Assembly: GCA_000729835.1 (NCBI GenBank)
Contig: JFHB01000128.1
Span: 1 to 64,000 of the forward strand
Source: Atkinsonella hypoxylon
Taxonomy: Eukaryota; Ascomycota; Sordariomycetes; Hypocreales; Clavicipitaceae
Length of the DNA: 64,000 nucleotides
Direction of reading: 5' to 3'
In this document: one piece after another, positions 12,800 to 24,603 of the stretch
Layout: each line of letters starts with the position of its first letter
How positions within the stretch are numbered: the stretch's first letter is position 1
Made by a program: the position numbers and the translations under genes
The notes under the pieces: generated by a model
Told to the model about the DNA's origin: nothing
What the model saw: only the letters and a program-made list of their open reading frames with translations
Database searches by the model: none

Positions 12800-13283
12800 T
12801 GTGTCGCGGCGGGGTTACCCCCTTGCGCTCTTATATTAGCTTTGCAAGGGATGCTATATATAGGATTTCTCTATAAGAGTGTGCATCGCCTAGACGTCTA
12901 GATAGTTTAAGCAAGTAAGCGCGCAAGCAGCTTCTGCTAACTCTTTTTAGGCTTTTACTCTTTTAATTAATTAATATCTTTTAGCCTACTTTAATTTACA
13001 ACACTTAACGCTTAAGAGACATTACTTTACTGCTAGTAACACTTTCCCTAACTCTTTAGTATATTTAGCTCCTTTTATATATATATATCTTCTAAGCTAT
13101 AATTAATATTTTATTTCTGCCTTTTCTAACTATTTAATCTTCTTACCTACTATTATTTAATAGTATATACTGTTAAATATCTCGCTCTTTATTAATTCTC
13201 TTTAATCTTAATGTATACTATATTATTACTTACTTTAGCGTAAGCTATATAGTTATTTAGGGGTTTAGTTTTAAGTTAATAAA
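12800..13283 (+). repeat. LTR of family D (5' LTR)
   Basis: This 484 bp unit begins TGTGTCGCGGCGGGG. It is identical in extent to two solo copies, at 56724-57207 (minus) and 57908-58391 (plus). The D coding region follows directly, so I take it as the 5' LTR of D. The bases to its left, ATAC (12796-12799), would be one half of a 4 bp target duplication; the other half is lost. The first ~110 bases are nearly free of RIP and contain a perfect 12 bp palindrome CTAGACGTCTAG (12890-12901). The last ~200 are mutated, and the terminal GCGACAAA reads TTAATAAA. A non-autonomous DNA element is the alternative, since the termini are inverted (TGTGTCG/CGACAAA). Confidence 0.65.
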
Positions 13284-13859
13284 AATAGAGGCTTTACTAG
13301 GGACTTATTCTAATTAAAGTGCATTATATAATTAGAAGGTTTTTTATAGAGATCCTAGAAGAAAGAAAAAAAAGCTGCTAAGTATTAAAGATAGAAGAGC
13401 ACTTTAGCTTAAATATTGCTAATATAAGAAAGAAGGAAATTATAGAGATAAAAGCTCTATATTATAAGGGATTATTTAATTAAAAAAGAAAGAAAATTTC
13501 TGTAGCTTTTTTAAGCTAAAAAGAGCTAAGCTTAGTTAAAGATAGTTACTATATTATAAATACTAACTAGCCTATTTAACCTCTATTTTACCCTTAGCTA
13601 AAATAGCCTTAGTACAGCAAAAAGGAAGTTTTTAGGTTCTTTAAACGTTATAATTATTTAATTATAGAGAAAAATTTCTCTTTTATCCTTATTTTAGTAG
13701 TTATCTTTATATTTACTATTATTAGTAATTAAGTTCTTAGCCTTTATATTTTAGCGTTAAGAGCTTATATAACTATAGAAGCAAAAGGTAAAAGCATTAA
13801 AAGTATAGCTAATATAAGGAATTATATATATTATACTCTTTCTACTAAGTAAGATTAAT

Positions 13860-16800
13860 TGTTCTTTTTATACCTATCTTCTATATTAAGCTATTCTATT
13901 AGTTATTTATATAAGTTTAGTATTCTATATTTCTTAAAGAAAAGTATAAGCTCTATATTTAAAGCAGCTAATACTAGCTCTAGTTAATCTAGTAAATCTT
14001 CTAAAAAAGTTATTTTAAAACCTAAGATTACAATAGAATTAAATACTTAAGATAAAAAGGCTAATACTAATAGCGCTATAGCTATACCTTATAAGGCTCT
14101 TGCTAAAGCTATAGGTAAAGCTATTAGAAAGTAGTAAGCTTAAGCTACCTTTAATAAGAAGTTTAATATATACTAATTTAAGGGAGAAAATATTTTTAAT
14201 TACTTAACTAGCTTTAAGCTAAAAATAAAGATCTTATTTATCCTAAAGGAAAACTAATAGAAGATATTTATTTATTATATTAACCTATTAATCTATAAGT
14301 ATATAAAGGTTATTTATACTTTATATAATTAAAAAGAAGCTAAAGAGTAGCTTTTACTTTAGTATAAAGCTACTCCTTAGAATTAAAAGAAGTAAGTTAA
14401 TAAAAAGCTTAAAGACCTAAAGAGAAACTATTTAAGAACTATAAAGAACACTCTCTATTAGCTTTAAGAGCACTAAGCTACTATAATTAGCGCTAAGCTC
14501 TATATATAGTGTAGTGTAACCTCTTAGTTTAATTACATTTATAAGGCCTTACTAAATGCTATACTTACTAGCTTTATAGATTAAATAAAAGTTACTAAAG
14601 CTAAGTTTATTGTAATACTCTATAGAGAGTTATTAAAGCAGCTTAGCTAGTATATATAAGCTAAAATAGAGCTAGAAGACTGCAATTCTAAACTCTATAA
14701 CAATAGAAAGAACTACCTTTATATACCTCTAAGCAGAAGAAGTCTTAAGCATTATAGTATAAGTAATTTTAGTTATAAAGCTAAGGAAATTATACAGCCT
14801 ATTTTAGAAGTAAAAGATTAAATAGATAATTTAACCTAAAAGTTTAAAGATATAAAGATTATACTTATAAAGTAAGTAGTTTTAAAGATAAATATTATAA
14901 AGCTTTTTAAAAAGAAATTTAGAAAAAAGAAGAAGGAAAGGCAGAATATATATATTAATACTGTTAATATATATAATAATGCCTAAAGCTTTAGGATCTA
15001 TACAACTAGAAGCTGCATAAGGCAGCATTACTGCTATTACTATAGTAAGGAAGGTTATTATATAGATTAATGCTAGTTTTACTAGTATAATAATAAGATT
15101 AGCTTTATAAAGTATAATTAAAGAGTAAGCATTTTAACAGTAGAATTAAATAATTTAGTACTATTTATTCTTATATAAAGCTTCCTTAGTATAGAAAGTT
15201 ATCTTTATAGGCTTATAGTGTTCTAGGTTAATTACTTTAACTACTATATTATAAAATAGTATTATCCTTAAGTTAAGGAATTTAGCAGAAAAACGTTAAA
15301 CTATTAAAAGCTTAGTAAGAAAAAGAGAAAGACATTAGATTAAATCTTTAATAAGATTAATATTTCTAATTATTACTTAATATATATTCTACTAAAAGCT
15401 ATTCTTAAGAGAGACTTTACTAATAGTACTATAGTAACTTTAACGTTTAAGATAAAGGAATATAGACCTAGAAGAACTCTTTATATACTAATTAAGAAGA
15501 GAATTATAGCTTAGCTCTTTAGAGTTTATACTATAGAGATATAACGCTCTATTAAGCAAAAAGAAGCTTTAGAAAACTAAGTAAAAAGGAAAGAAAAGAA
15601 AGCTAAAAAAGATAGCTTTATAGATATAAAAGTATAGCTTCTTATATAATTATTTAAAGATATTTTTTAGAAAAAGATTAAAGTTAGCTTATAAGACCTA
15701 TACTAACTAATGCTTATACTTATAGAAGCAATAAAGAATAAATGCTTAATGTAAGTAAATAGTATTAATAAAGTCTATTATATTAATAGAATAAGTGCTA
15801 AAGTTATACCTTTATATTTTATCTTAAAGAAGAGGTAAAGAGTTAAGGAGTAGAAAGATTAATTAATTAATATTATTAAGACAATATTTACTATAGTTAA
15901 AGAGGCAATAGAAGACAATAAGGAAGATATTACTAATAAATATATAAAATAACTGCTTAGTAGTATCTAGAAGGATTTATAAAATATTATATAAGAATAT
16001 ATAGGAAATTATATTAAAGAGAAGAAGTCTATTGTAGACCTATAGGTAAATATACTTTATATTAGAGAATTAAATAGTATCTTAAAGCTAAAAGCAATTA
16101 TAAGCTATTTATAGAACTTACCTTACCTTTAAGTATAACTTAAAAGCTTAAACTCTTTATTTATTAATAGTTTTATAGATTATAGTTTATAAAGGAATAT
16201 TATTACTAAGGACCTTATTAAAGAGCTTAATTTAAAAATAACTCTAATAAAGTAAAAGACTACTACTATATCTTTTATATTATATAAGCTTATAATGTTA
16301 AAAGAGGTAATAATAAAGCTATACCTTAGAAATATCTAAATGCTAATTTACTTTTATATTGCACTAAAGTCTTTATATATATAATTAATCCTTAGAATAC
16401 CTTTTATATATATAGCTAAAGTTACCTTTAAGTATAGTAATAAAGGAGGTAAGCTTCTCTTAAAGTGCTATTTTAGTAATATTATATTAGTCTTAAGGGT
16501 TACTAAAAGTATTAAATAGAAGACTATAATAGATAAAGTAATAGCTATTAGTGTTAATTTAATCTTAATTAATAAGTTATCTAAGGATTTAGTCTATAAT
16601 TAAATAGTTAAAGAGAGTCTTAAAGCTAAGTTAAATAATAATAAGGAGCTAGTGCCTATAATAGAGAATAAGGGTATAGCTATTACTAACCTTATAATAA
16701 AGGGAATAGCTAACTAATATAGAAGCTAACTTAAAGAGGCTGTAAAGAAGATTTAGCCTTTAAGGCAATTATAACTAATTAATTTAAAGGTAAATATATT

Positions 16801-19268
16801 ATATAAGTAAAAAGCTAATAAGATTCTACTAAGAGATAATATTCCTTTAGATAGGTTTACGCCTAATAGAGATTCTAAGTAGAAATAGAAGAAGTAAAAA
16901 GAGGTAAAAGTACACTTAAATAAATTAAGAAAATACACTAAATATATTATAGAAAGATTTAGCAAAAAACTCTAAGGATTTTAAATAACAAAAGAGCGCT
17001 TAGATTAAATAGTTAAATAAGTGTAAAAACATTTAATAGTAGAAGAAGTTAATATTTCTAAGGAAATCCTCTATAACTAAGAGGTAGTATTAGTGTAGAA
17101 CTTATTAGAGTATAGAAAGATTAATTCCCTAGTTATACTACCTTAAGTTATCTATACTATTGCTTATAGAGCTTAGAAAGTAAAGTTAATACTAATACCT
17201 ATTAGCCTATAAAGGAGACTAGTTAATTTATTAAAAAAGAAGCTTTAGTATAAGTTATTAGAAGAGAGTTATAGATCTTATAGAAACCCTTACTTTTTAG
17301 TAATAAAGAAGAATAAAGAGATATAGCTAGTGCTATTTACAATAGCCTACAATAAGATTATAATATAGAATGCCTATATTCTAGAAGGAGCAGAGGCTTT
17401 TAGCAAAGAATTTAGAATATATAAGATACTTTTAGTTATTAATTTACTATTAAGCTATAACTAAGTGCTGCTTATAGAGAAAAGTAGGGACTTAACAATA
17501 ATTTTAACAGTAATAAAGCTTCTACAGCTTTATATACTTCCTTAAGAAGTAACTAACTCTATTGCTTAATTTATTTAAATAGTAAAGAGAATTCTTTTTA
17601 ACCTAATTCCTTACACTTATAAGCCTTTCTTAGATAATATTGCAGTAAAAGGCTCTATTACTATATATAATAGAGAAGAAGTGTTGCTTAATATATAAAG
17701 ATATATTATAGAATATTTAATTAATATTAATAAAGTCCTTATTAATATTAAGCTAGCTAGTTACACTATATCTACTATAAAATTAAAGCTATACTAAAAG
17801 ACTATAGAGATTGTTAAATTTATATATAGCACTAATAGAAGAAAACCTTTAGAAGTAAAAGTAATAAAGATTCTAGAGTAAATAGAGTATAAAAATGTTT
17901 TTAAGGTTAGATCCTTTTTTAAGCTTATAGGCTATTATTATATTTAGGTATAGTATTACTCTATAAAAGCTAAGCCTTTTATAATCTTACTTAAGAAAAG
18001 TGCTAAGTAAACTTAAGGACTAAACTAAAAGAACGCTATAGAGGTCCTTAAGTATATAATAATAACTGCACTAGTTCTTATAATAATTAATCTTAGCCTA
18101 AGCACTAAAGAAATTATATTAATAGTTAATATAAGCTTAAAAGGATAAAGAGCAGTTTTAATATAAATTATTAATAGGCAATAATACTTTATACAATATA
18201 AAAGTAGATATTAAAGCAATTTAGAAATTAAGTATAATAGAATAAAGCAGAAATATAGAGCTATTGTTTATACATTAAGAAGGCTATAAATTTATCTCTA
18301 TAGAGTTCCCTTTACTCTAGAGACTAATTCTTAGGTGCTTATATATTAGCTTAATAGCGCTATTAATAACGTTCTAGGCGCGCTTATTACGCAATAGATT
18401 AGTTACATTATACTATTTAATTTTACAGCTAGGTATATTTTAGGAGAAAAAAATAAGATAGCTAATACTTTATTACGTAAAGAAAGTAGGCCTTCTAATG
18501 TATTAAATTAAGCAGCTAAAGGGGATATTAAAGATTTTATTAACCTATAGCTTAACGTTAATAAGATCTAGCTGCGCAATAGAGTATACTACACTCCTAA
18601 GACTTAATAAATTATAGATTTCCTTTTAACGTTATAAAGACTATTTAATCTAAATAAGAGTAAGTATAAGTAACTTTATATAAGTGCTAAGTAATACTTC
18701 TTAGATAAAGGCCTATTGTAGAAGAGACTAATTAGTATAATAAAGGGTTTTACTCTAGTTATTAAAGACCTAATGCAACAGAAGAAGATTGTTAAGGCTT
18801 TATATAAGTAGATAGGTTATAAAGGTATAGAAGTTGTGTTTTAAGTAGCTAGAATTAGGTACTTTTAGAAAGAACTCTAGAATATAGTTTAAGCAATAAT
18901 TTCCTATTGTAAGGTATACTAAAAGTTTGCTCCTTAGAGGCCTAAAGAATTGTTAATACTAGTAGCTTTAGGCAACCTAATAAGCAAGATATATATTAAC
19001 ACCTAATATATACTACTTAATTATAGTTTTAAGTACCTTTTAGAAGTAAGATATAACCTTACTAGATAGGTAGAAGCGCGCTCTATATAGTATGCTAATG
19101 TTGCAGCTATTTAGAAGTTCTTAACAAAACTAATTACGCAATTTAGAGTCTTCTAATTTCTAGTTTTTAATAGAGGGCTAGAAATGCATAGGAATCTTAA
19201 AAAAGCAGTTAAAGCTATTAGGATTAAAGGGATTAAGACATTAGTGTACAATCTAAAAGCTAATTTGC
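13860..19268 (+). pseudogene. Family D Gag-Pol polyprotein, RIP-inactivated, 3' truncated
   Basis: All domains lie in one register (codons at 2 modulo 3), interrupted only by TAA/TAG. Gag has an F-x-G-E-N-I-x-x-Y-L-like segment near 14175. A CCHC knuckle lies at 15032-15073, where the second Cys reads Tyr and the His reads Tyr. A pepsin-like protease spans ~16155-16450, starting I-N-S (from D-S-G type). The reverse transcriptase spans ~17200-17900 with the motif P-F-L-D-N-I-A-V-K-G, derived from the P-F-L-D-D-I-x-V-K-G form common in fungal Gypsy elements. RNase H follows at ~18080-18400, then integrase from ~18650 with an E-A-R-S segment at 19073. The catalytic D-D has become D-N. The start is not determinable. 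The frame is cut by B1 just before the usual end of the integrase core. Confidence 0.75.
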
Positions 19269-19591
19269 TGTTATAGACTCGAGCCTTAGGCTTAGGTCTT
19301 TCAGTAGAGGGAGGACAGCAGGAGAGAGACAGAGATCTATATAGGTAAAGGGATAGAAGCGAGCTGTATTTATTTAGGGGTTAGCTAGACTTCGCTAGGC
19401 CCTAGAGAGAGAACCTTAGCTATAGAGTATATACTAAAAGGGGCTCCTAAGGGGATAGATCTACCTCTAAATATATAGTACAGAAGTATAGAGAGGCTTC
19501 TAGTTCCTTCTCTCTTCCCTCTTTTCTCTTTATAATTATAGTTCTTATTATAAACGCTAGTTAGTAGCAGCTCTTAGGCTAGTCTATTATA
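19269..19591 (+). repeat. LTR of family B (5' LTR of B1)
   Basis: This 323 bp LTR begins TGTTATAGACTCGAGCC and ends CTATTATA, from ancestral TGTTATGGACTCGAGCC and GTCCATTACA. It is mildly RIP-mutated at the outer edge and more so inward. It carries the terminal hairpin GACTCGAGCC-TTA-GGCTTAGGTC. The left-hand target half would be TTTGC (19264-19268). The right-hand half is lost. Confidence 0.85.
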
Positions 19592-19649
19592 TACTATAAT
19601 TATTCTATAGATAGAACACTAGTAAGAATAATATTGTTTAGTTATAGCA

Positions 19650-20900
19650 ATAAAGGCCTAGCTAGCTAGCCTAGGTACCCTTTTAACCTCTATAAAGAAA
19701 TAGAGGAAAGTACAGTAAAAATTAGCTAGAAAGCAGTAGAAATTACAGCGCTTTATAAGTTAGTTAAGAGCTAATCTCTATAAATAAAGGAACTATAACG
19801 CTTTATAATAGACTATATATAGATAAAGAAGCAGCTTTAAGCTGCAGTAGGCTAGCAGCTAAAGAAACCTAAATAGAAGCCTCTACTTATAGTAAACTCT
19901 TATAATAGAAATAAATAGAGCTTTTAGGCCTAGTAAATAGTAATTACCTAAAAGCTCTAGGCTAATAGCGCCTTTATAGGCATAATATAGAACTAGTAGT
20001 ACTATTTATACTAGAGCTTATTGCTTAAGGTCTAGTAAAGAGTAGCTGCCTATTATAAGGTAGGTAAAGTAAAGAAATATAATATATAGAGATTTCTTAA
20101 TTACTTAGAATTAGTCTTTATAGATTCTTACTAGTAGAACTAAGCCTTAATTAAGCTTAATTAGCTATAATAAGGTAGTAATAAGCAGTTTATAGAATTC
20201 TATATTTATTTTAAAGAGAAAATTACGCTAGTAGAAGGGGCTAACTAGAATAATAGTGTAAAGTTAGCTAAGTTATAGATAGCGCTTAATAAAGAAATAA
20301 GGGATTATAGTATAAAGAGAGATATTCTATATTATAACTACCTTTAGGCAGTAGAGCGCTACTGCAGTATTACACTAAACCTTAAGTTATATTGCATTAA
20401 GGAATAGTATTAGTAGAAATACAGCCTTAGCTTTAAAGAGCTCTAGAATAGTAATACTAAGATAACTAAGGTTAATACTATAGAAACTTAATAGAAATAG
20501 AAAAAGAGCGTAAAGAAATCTAAAGTAAGATAACTAAATAAGGATATTCTATAAATAAAGTAGGTATTTAAGGCTAAACTTAAGAAACACTATTAAAAAA
20601 GGCAATACCTTTAATATAGGTTATTTTAACACTATATTTAAGGATGTAAATTATAACTAGTAGAATATAAGCTAGAATTAACTAGTGTATAGGTAGTAGC
20701 TATAAATAATATATAGAAGAAGAACTCTAATAAGTTAGAAAAAGGCTTACCTTTAGCCTTAAGCTTAGCGTAAAGGTAAAAGTAATATAAACAATATAAT
20801 AACTCTTACTTAGTAAGTAGCTAAAAGAAGAATATAGAGAGATAACTAAGAAAATAAATATATTATTATTCTTTATCTCTATACTCTTTAACTAACTATT
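19650..20900 (+). pseudogene. Family B Gag (B1), RIP-inactivated
   Basis: The Gag frame (codons at 2 modulo 3) shows a retrotransposon capsid-like segment around 20070-20320, including N-K-Q-F-I-E-F-Y and a following Lys/Leu-rich helix. A CX2CX4HX4C zinc knuckle lies at 20606-20647: the His and last Cys survive and the first two Cys read Tyr, TGC and TGT having become TAC and TAT. Copy B3 keeps the second Cys. The start codon cannot be placed. Pol is in the frame one base behind, as in copies B2 and B3, which suggests -1 frameshifting in the living element. Confidence 0.7.
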
Positions 20901-23900
20901 GTTCTATAATATATAAATAGATAGTAGGTATAACTACTTTACTACAATAAGTAAGAGTTTAGTGTAATACTTTAGCTTAAAGTAAGTTCTATTGCTATAT
21001 AAAAGAATAGTGTAAATAGCAGTAAAGGTTAAATAGTAGTTCTATAATAGCTACTAAAGAAGCGCCTTAATTACTTCTTTAGTTTACCTATAGGTAAATA
21101 TTAACAGCTAGGTCTTCCTAGTAGTAGCCTATATAATTCTAGGCTTAACCTAAGATTATATCTTTAGGAGTCTATAGTTAGCCTATAATAGAGTTGTTCT
21201 TAACGCTACTAGCTAGAGCTTATTAGTAGGTAAGGCTAAGAGCTTTATAATTTAAGTAGTAAGCTCTTAGGGCGTTAAGGACCTAATAAGACTAATATTA
21301 GTAGTAGTTTATAGCGCTCTAATAAAATAGAGTAAGAGCTAGAAGGTTGCTATATATTTTATTGCTATAAGCCTTTAGGAAATTACCTCTATATTATTAT
21401 TATAAATCTCCCTAAAAGGTTTTAGTTTACTAATACTACTACTTAAATTAGAGGATTTTTATAATCTTTTTAAAGAAAAGAAAGCCTAAGGCCTTCTACT
21501 ATATAGAGAAGGGCTAGATTACTATATTAGACTAAAATAGCAGCTAAATAGCTCCTTATTGTTACTACTATAGGCTCTACTGTATAATATACTATAGAAC
21601 TATTTATTAAAAATTAAAAGGTAGGTAATAGACTTAATAGATAAAGAGTAGATTTAAGCTAGCTTCTTTTTAGCAGTAGTGCTTATTCTTTTAGCTAAAA
21701 AGCTAAGTAGAGGTTAGTAATTCTATATTAATTATTAAGCTTTTAATAAGATTATAGAATAGAACTATTACTCTTTCCCCTTAATAAAAGAGACACTTAA
21801 GTTATTATTAAAGGTACATTAGTTTACTAAGCTAAATATACAGTTAGCCTTCTATAGAATCTAGATAGTAAACAGTAAAGAGCACCTTATAGCATTTTAC
21901 ACCTAGTTTAGCCTCTTTAAATAGCTAGTCTACCTCTTTAGGTTAGTAAGAGCTCTAGCTATATTCTAATAATATATTAATAGCGCACTAGAAGAGGCCC
22001 TTAGGGATTATATAACTACTTATTTAAATAATATCCTTATTTATATAAGAGGTTCTAGGAAAAACTATATATATAAGGTATAGAGAATCTTAGAAAAGTT
22101 GCAGCTAATAGAGCTACACTTAGATCTTAAGAAATACTGCTTTACTATAACTAAAGTTAAATACCTTAGCTTTATAGTAGTAGTAAAGAGGGAGATATAC
22201 CTAAATCTAAAGAAGATTGTAGCTATTTAAGAGTAATAAGCTTCTACTAAGTTATAAGAGGTATAAAGCTTCCTTAGATTTATAAACTTCTACTGTAACT
22301 TTATATTAGATTTCTTAGATATTATAAAGCCTCTAGTTAACTTAATAAAGAAGGGAGTTCTATTTTAATAGATAGAGAAATATAAGAGGTTATTTATAAG
22401 GCTTAAGAAAGCCTTTACTTTATACTTAGTCTTAGCCTAGTAGAACCCTAAGAAGAATATAGTAGTAAAGGCTAATTGCTTAAAAGAGGCCCTTAGTAGC
22501 TATTTATTCTAATATAATAAAGCTAACGTACTCTAGCCTATAGTATACTATTTAGTAAGGTTATCTCTAGCTTAGTGTAACTATACTATTTATAATAAAG
22601 AGCTTTTAGCAATAATATCTTACCTTAAAGCCTAAGCAGTAGAGTTATAAAAAGTAGTATACTTCTTTATAATCCTTATTAACTATAAGAATCTAGAATA
22701 TTTTACGTCTTTATAAGAGATCTTTAAGTGTTAAGCTAGGTAGATAGAGCTTCTCTTTCTCTTTAACTACTACCTATAATACTACTTAGGGCTATAGGTA
22801 GAGCAGCTAAATGTATTATTATAATAAGAGTAAGATTAAGAGAGAGTAACACTATAGATAGACTAGGTTCTCTAGCCTCTCTCTATTAGCTATCTTAGCA
22901 CTCTCTATAGAGATAAGGAGAAGAAGGAGGTTATAGAAGATATTGCAGTAGAAATAGCTAGTAAAGTAACGCTAAGAAGTTAACTAGCTAAGGCTTTATA
23001 GGTGCTAGCTAGAATAACACTATTTCTAGATAAACACTTATAAAGCCTATAGAACTAAAGAGTGTAAAAAGACCTAGTATACCTAATAAGGTTAAATATA
23101 GTTTAGAAGGGAGAAAGAAGGTTTCTATTAGAGGTAAAGATATAAGAATAGATTATAGACTACACCCTTAATGTATAAAGAGCGCTAGTTTACTAAAGCT
23201 GCCTCTAGGTCCTTAAGTATAAGCTATTAACTACTATACTAATATATAGAATATATAAGTTGCTAATATTAAGCTACTTAGAATAAAACACTACATTTTA
23301 GGCATTAATATATAACTACTACTAGAATAGGCTATCCTAAGATGTTGCTTAATACATTTAAAACTACTACTATTATAGCAGCTAAAAGAGTAAGAGGTTA
23401 CAGTAAGGCCTATTATAACCTATTCTAGCGCTAAATAGGTATTAGTTATAGATCTCTATAGATTTTATAATAGATTTACTAGCGCTAAGCTAGGCTACAC
23501 TCTTTTACTTAATAGTTATTACTAATTAACTTTTAAAGTATATATAGTTAAAAGTAATAACCTCTATAGAGGCAAAGGAATATACCTTATAGTTTAAGCA
23601 TTATTAGTAGTAGTTCTATAGGTTCCTAAAATAAATTATCTCTAACTATAGTTTAGATTAGTTAAGTATATTTTAAACTACTCTTTATTGCCTTATTAGA
23701 ATTAAACAATTACTATTTACTTTCTACTACCTATAAATAAACAGTAGAATAAAGAGAGTTAATTAAGAAGTATAGGTAATTCTATAGGTTACAGTTGCCT
23801 TTTTGCAGTTTAACTAGCCTAAATACCTTCTAGTGTGCTAGCTAGCTATTAACAATAGAAACTCCTTAGTAATAAGTATAAGCTTAAACTAAGTAATATA

Positions 23901-24603
23901 TAGGTATAATATAGACCTTATTTAGAAGCTTATAGATAAAGAGAAGTCTTAAGTCTTATATAAAAGATAGGCTTTAGCGTTCCTTAAATAACTATAAAAG
24001 AGTATAAATATTACTTAAGCTATAATTAACTTTACCTAGTAAAGATAGTAAAAGCAGTTAAATAAAAGCTATAAGCTAATAGAATAGTATAAAGTAGAGA
24101 ACTTAGTCTAGTTAATACTCTATTATATTAAGATAAACTACTTAAGTTATAAACTTAATTAGGTTATAGTAAAGTATATAGTTATAAATATACTAACACC
24201 TTTAACTATAAAATTAAATATTCTACTAGGAATTTACTTAGTTTTCTATATTAACCTTATTAAATAAGTAGCAATAAACTCTTTATCTTTTTAGTAGTTA
24301 GTAAACTTAAGACTTAATCTTAAGCTAACTACAATAGATACTAACCTATCTCTTAAAGAATATAAAGTAAAGGAGATTCTAGCTACTAAAAATGCCTTAA
24401 GCTAAAGAAAACACTATTAAGTGCTTATTAAGTAAGTAGAATTTATTTAGCCTATATAGGAACTACTAAAAAACTTTCTTAATATAGAGGCACTAGATTA
24501 ATTTAAGTTATAGTAAAGAGACACTTAATTTAATAATAGGCCTAGTAAAGGTATAGTAAAATTTTATATAAACTTTAACAACAACTTAATTATCTCTAAC
24601 TAA
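20900..24603 (+). pseudogene. Family B Pol with chromodomain (B1), RIP-inactivated
   Basis: One frame (codons at 1 modulo 3) carries everything from protease to chromodomain. The protease end I-I-L-G-L-T lies near 21130. The reverse transcriptase spans ~21420-22340, with the Y-L-D-D-I-L-I-Y box reading Y-L-N-N-I-L-I-Y at 22021. RNase H and integrase follow. A post-integrase segment ending V-F-Y-I-N-L-I-K lies near 24250. The chromodomain spans 24358-24510, with stops exactly at two expected Trp positions. This order is that of a chromovirus. In life the chromodomain would direct integration to H3K9-methylated chromatin. It is dead through RIP. Confidence 0.8.

Larger units (their letters stand above)
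12800..19268 (+). mobile_element. Gypsy element D, 3'-truncated
   Basis: D is inserted in A2 and comprises a 5' LTR, a leader and one Gag-Pol frame that stops inside the integrase core, where B1 is inserted (19269). The remaining integrase, 3' end and 3' LTR are nowhere in the window. They were evidently removed with the right part of B1 and 831 bases of A2. It is heavily RIP-mutated. Bases 13284-13860 carry no frame I can assign. Confidence 0.75.

Noticed and set aside
16753..16965. Reverse-strand 70-residue frame inside D
   Set aside because: It lies opposite the D pol frame, has a low-complexity Phe/Tyr/Leu/Ser composition and matches nothing.
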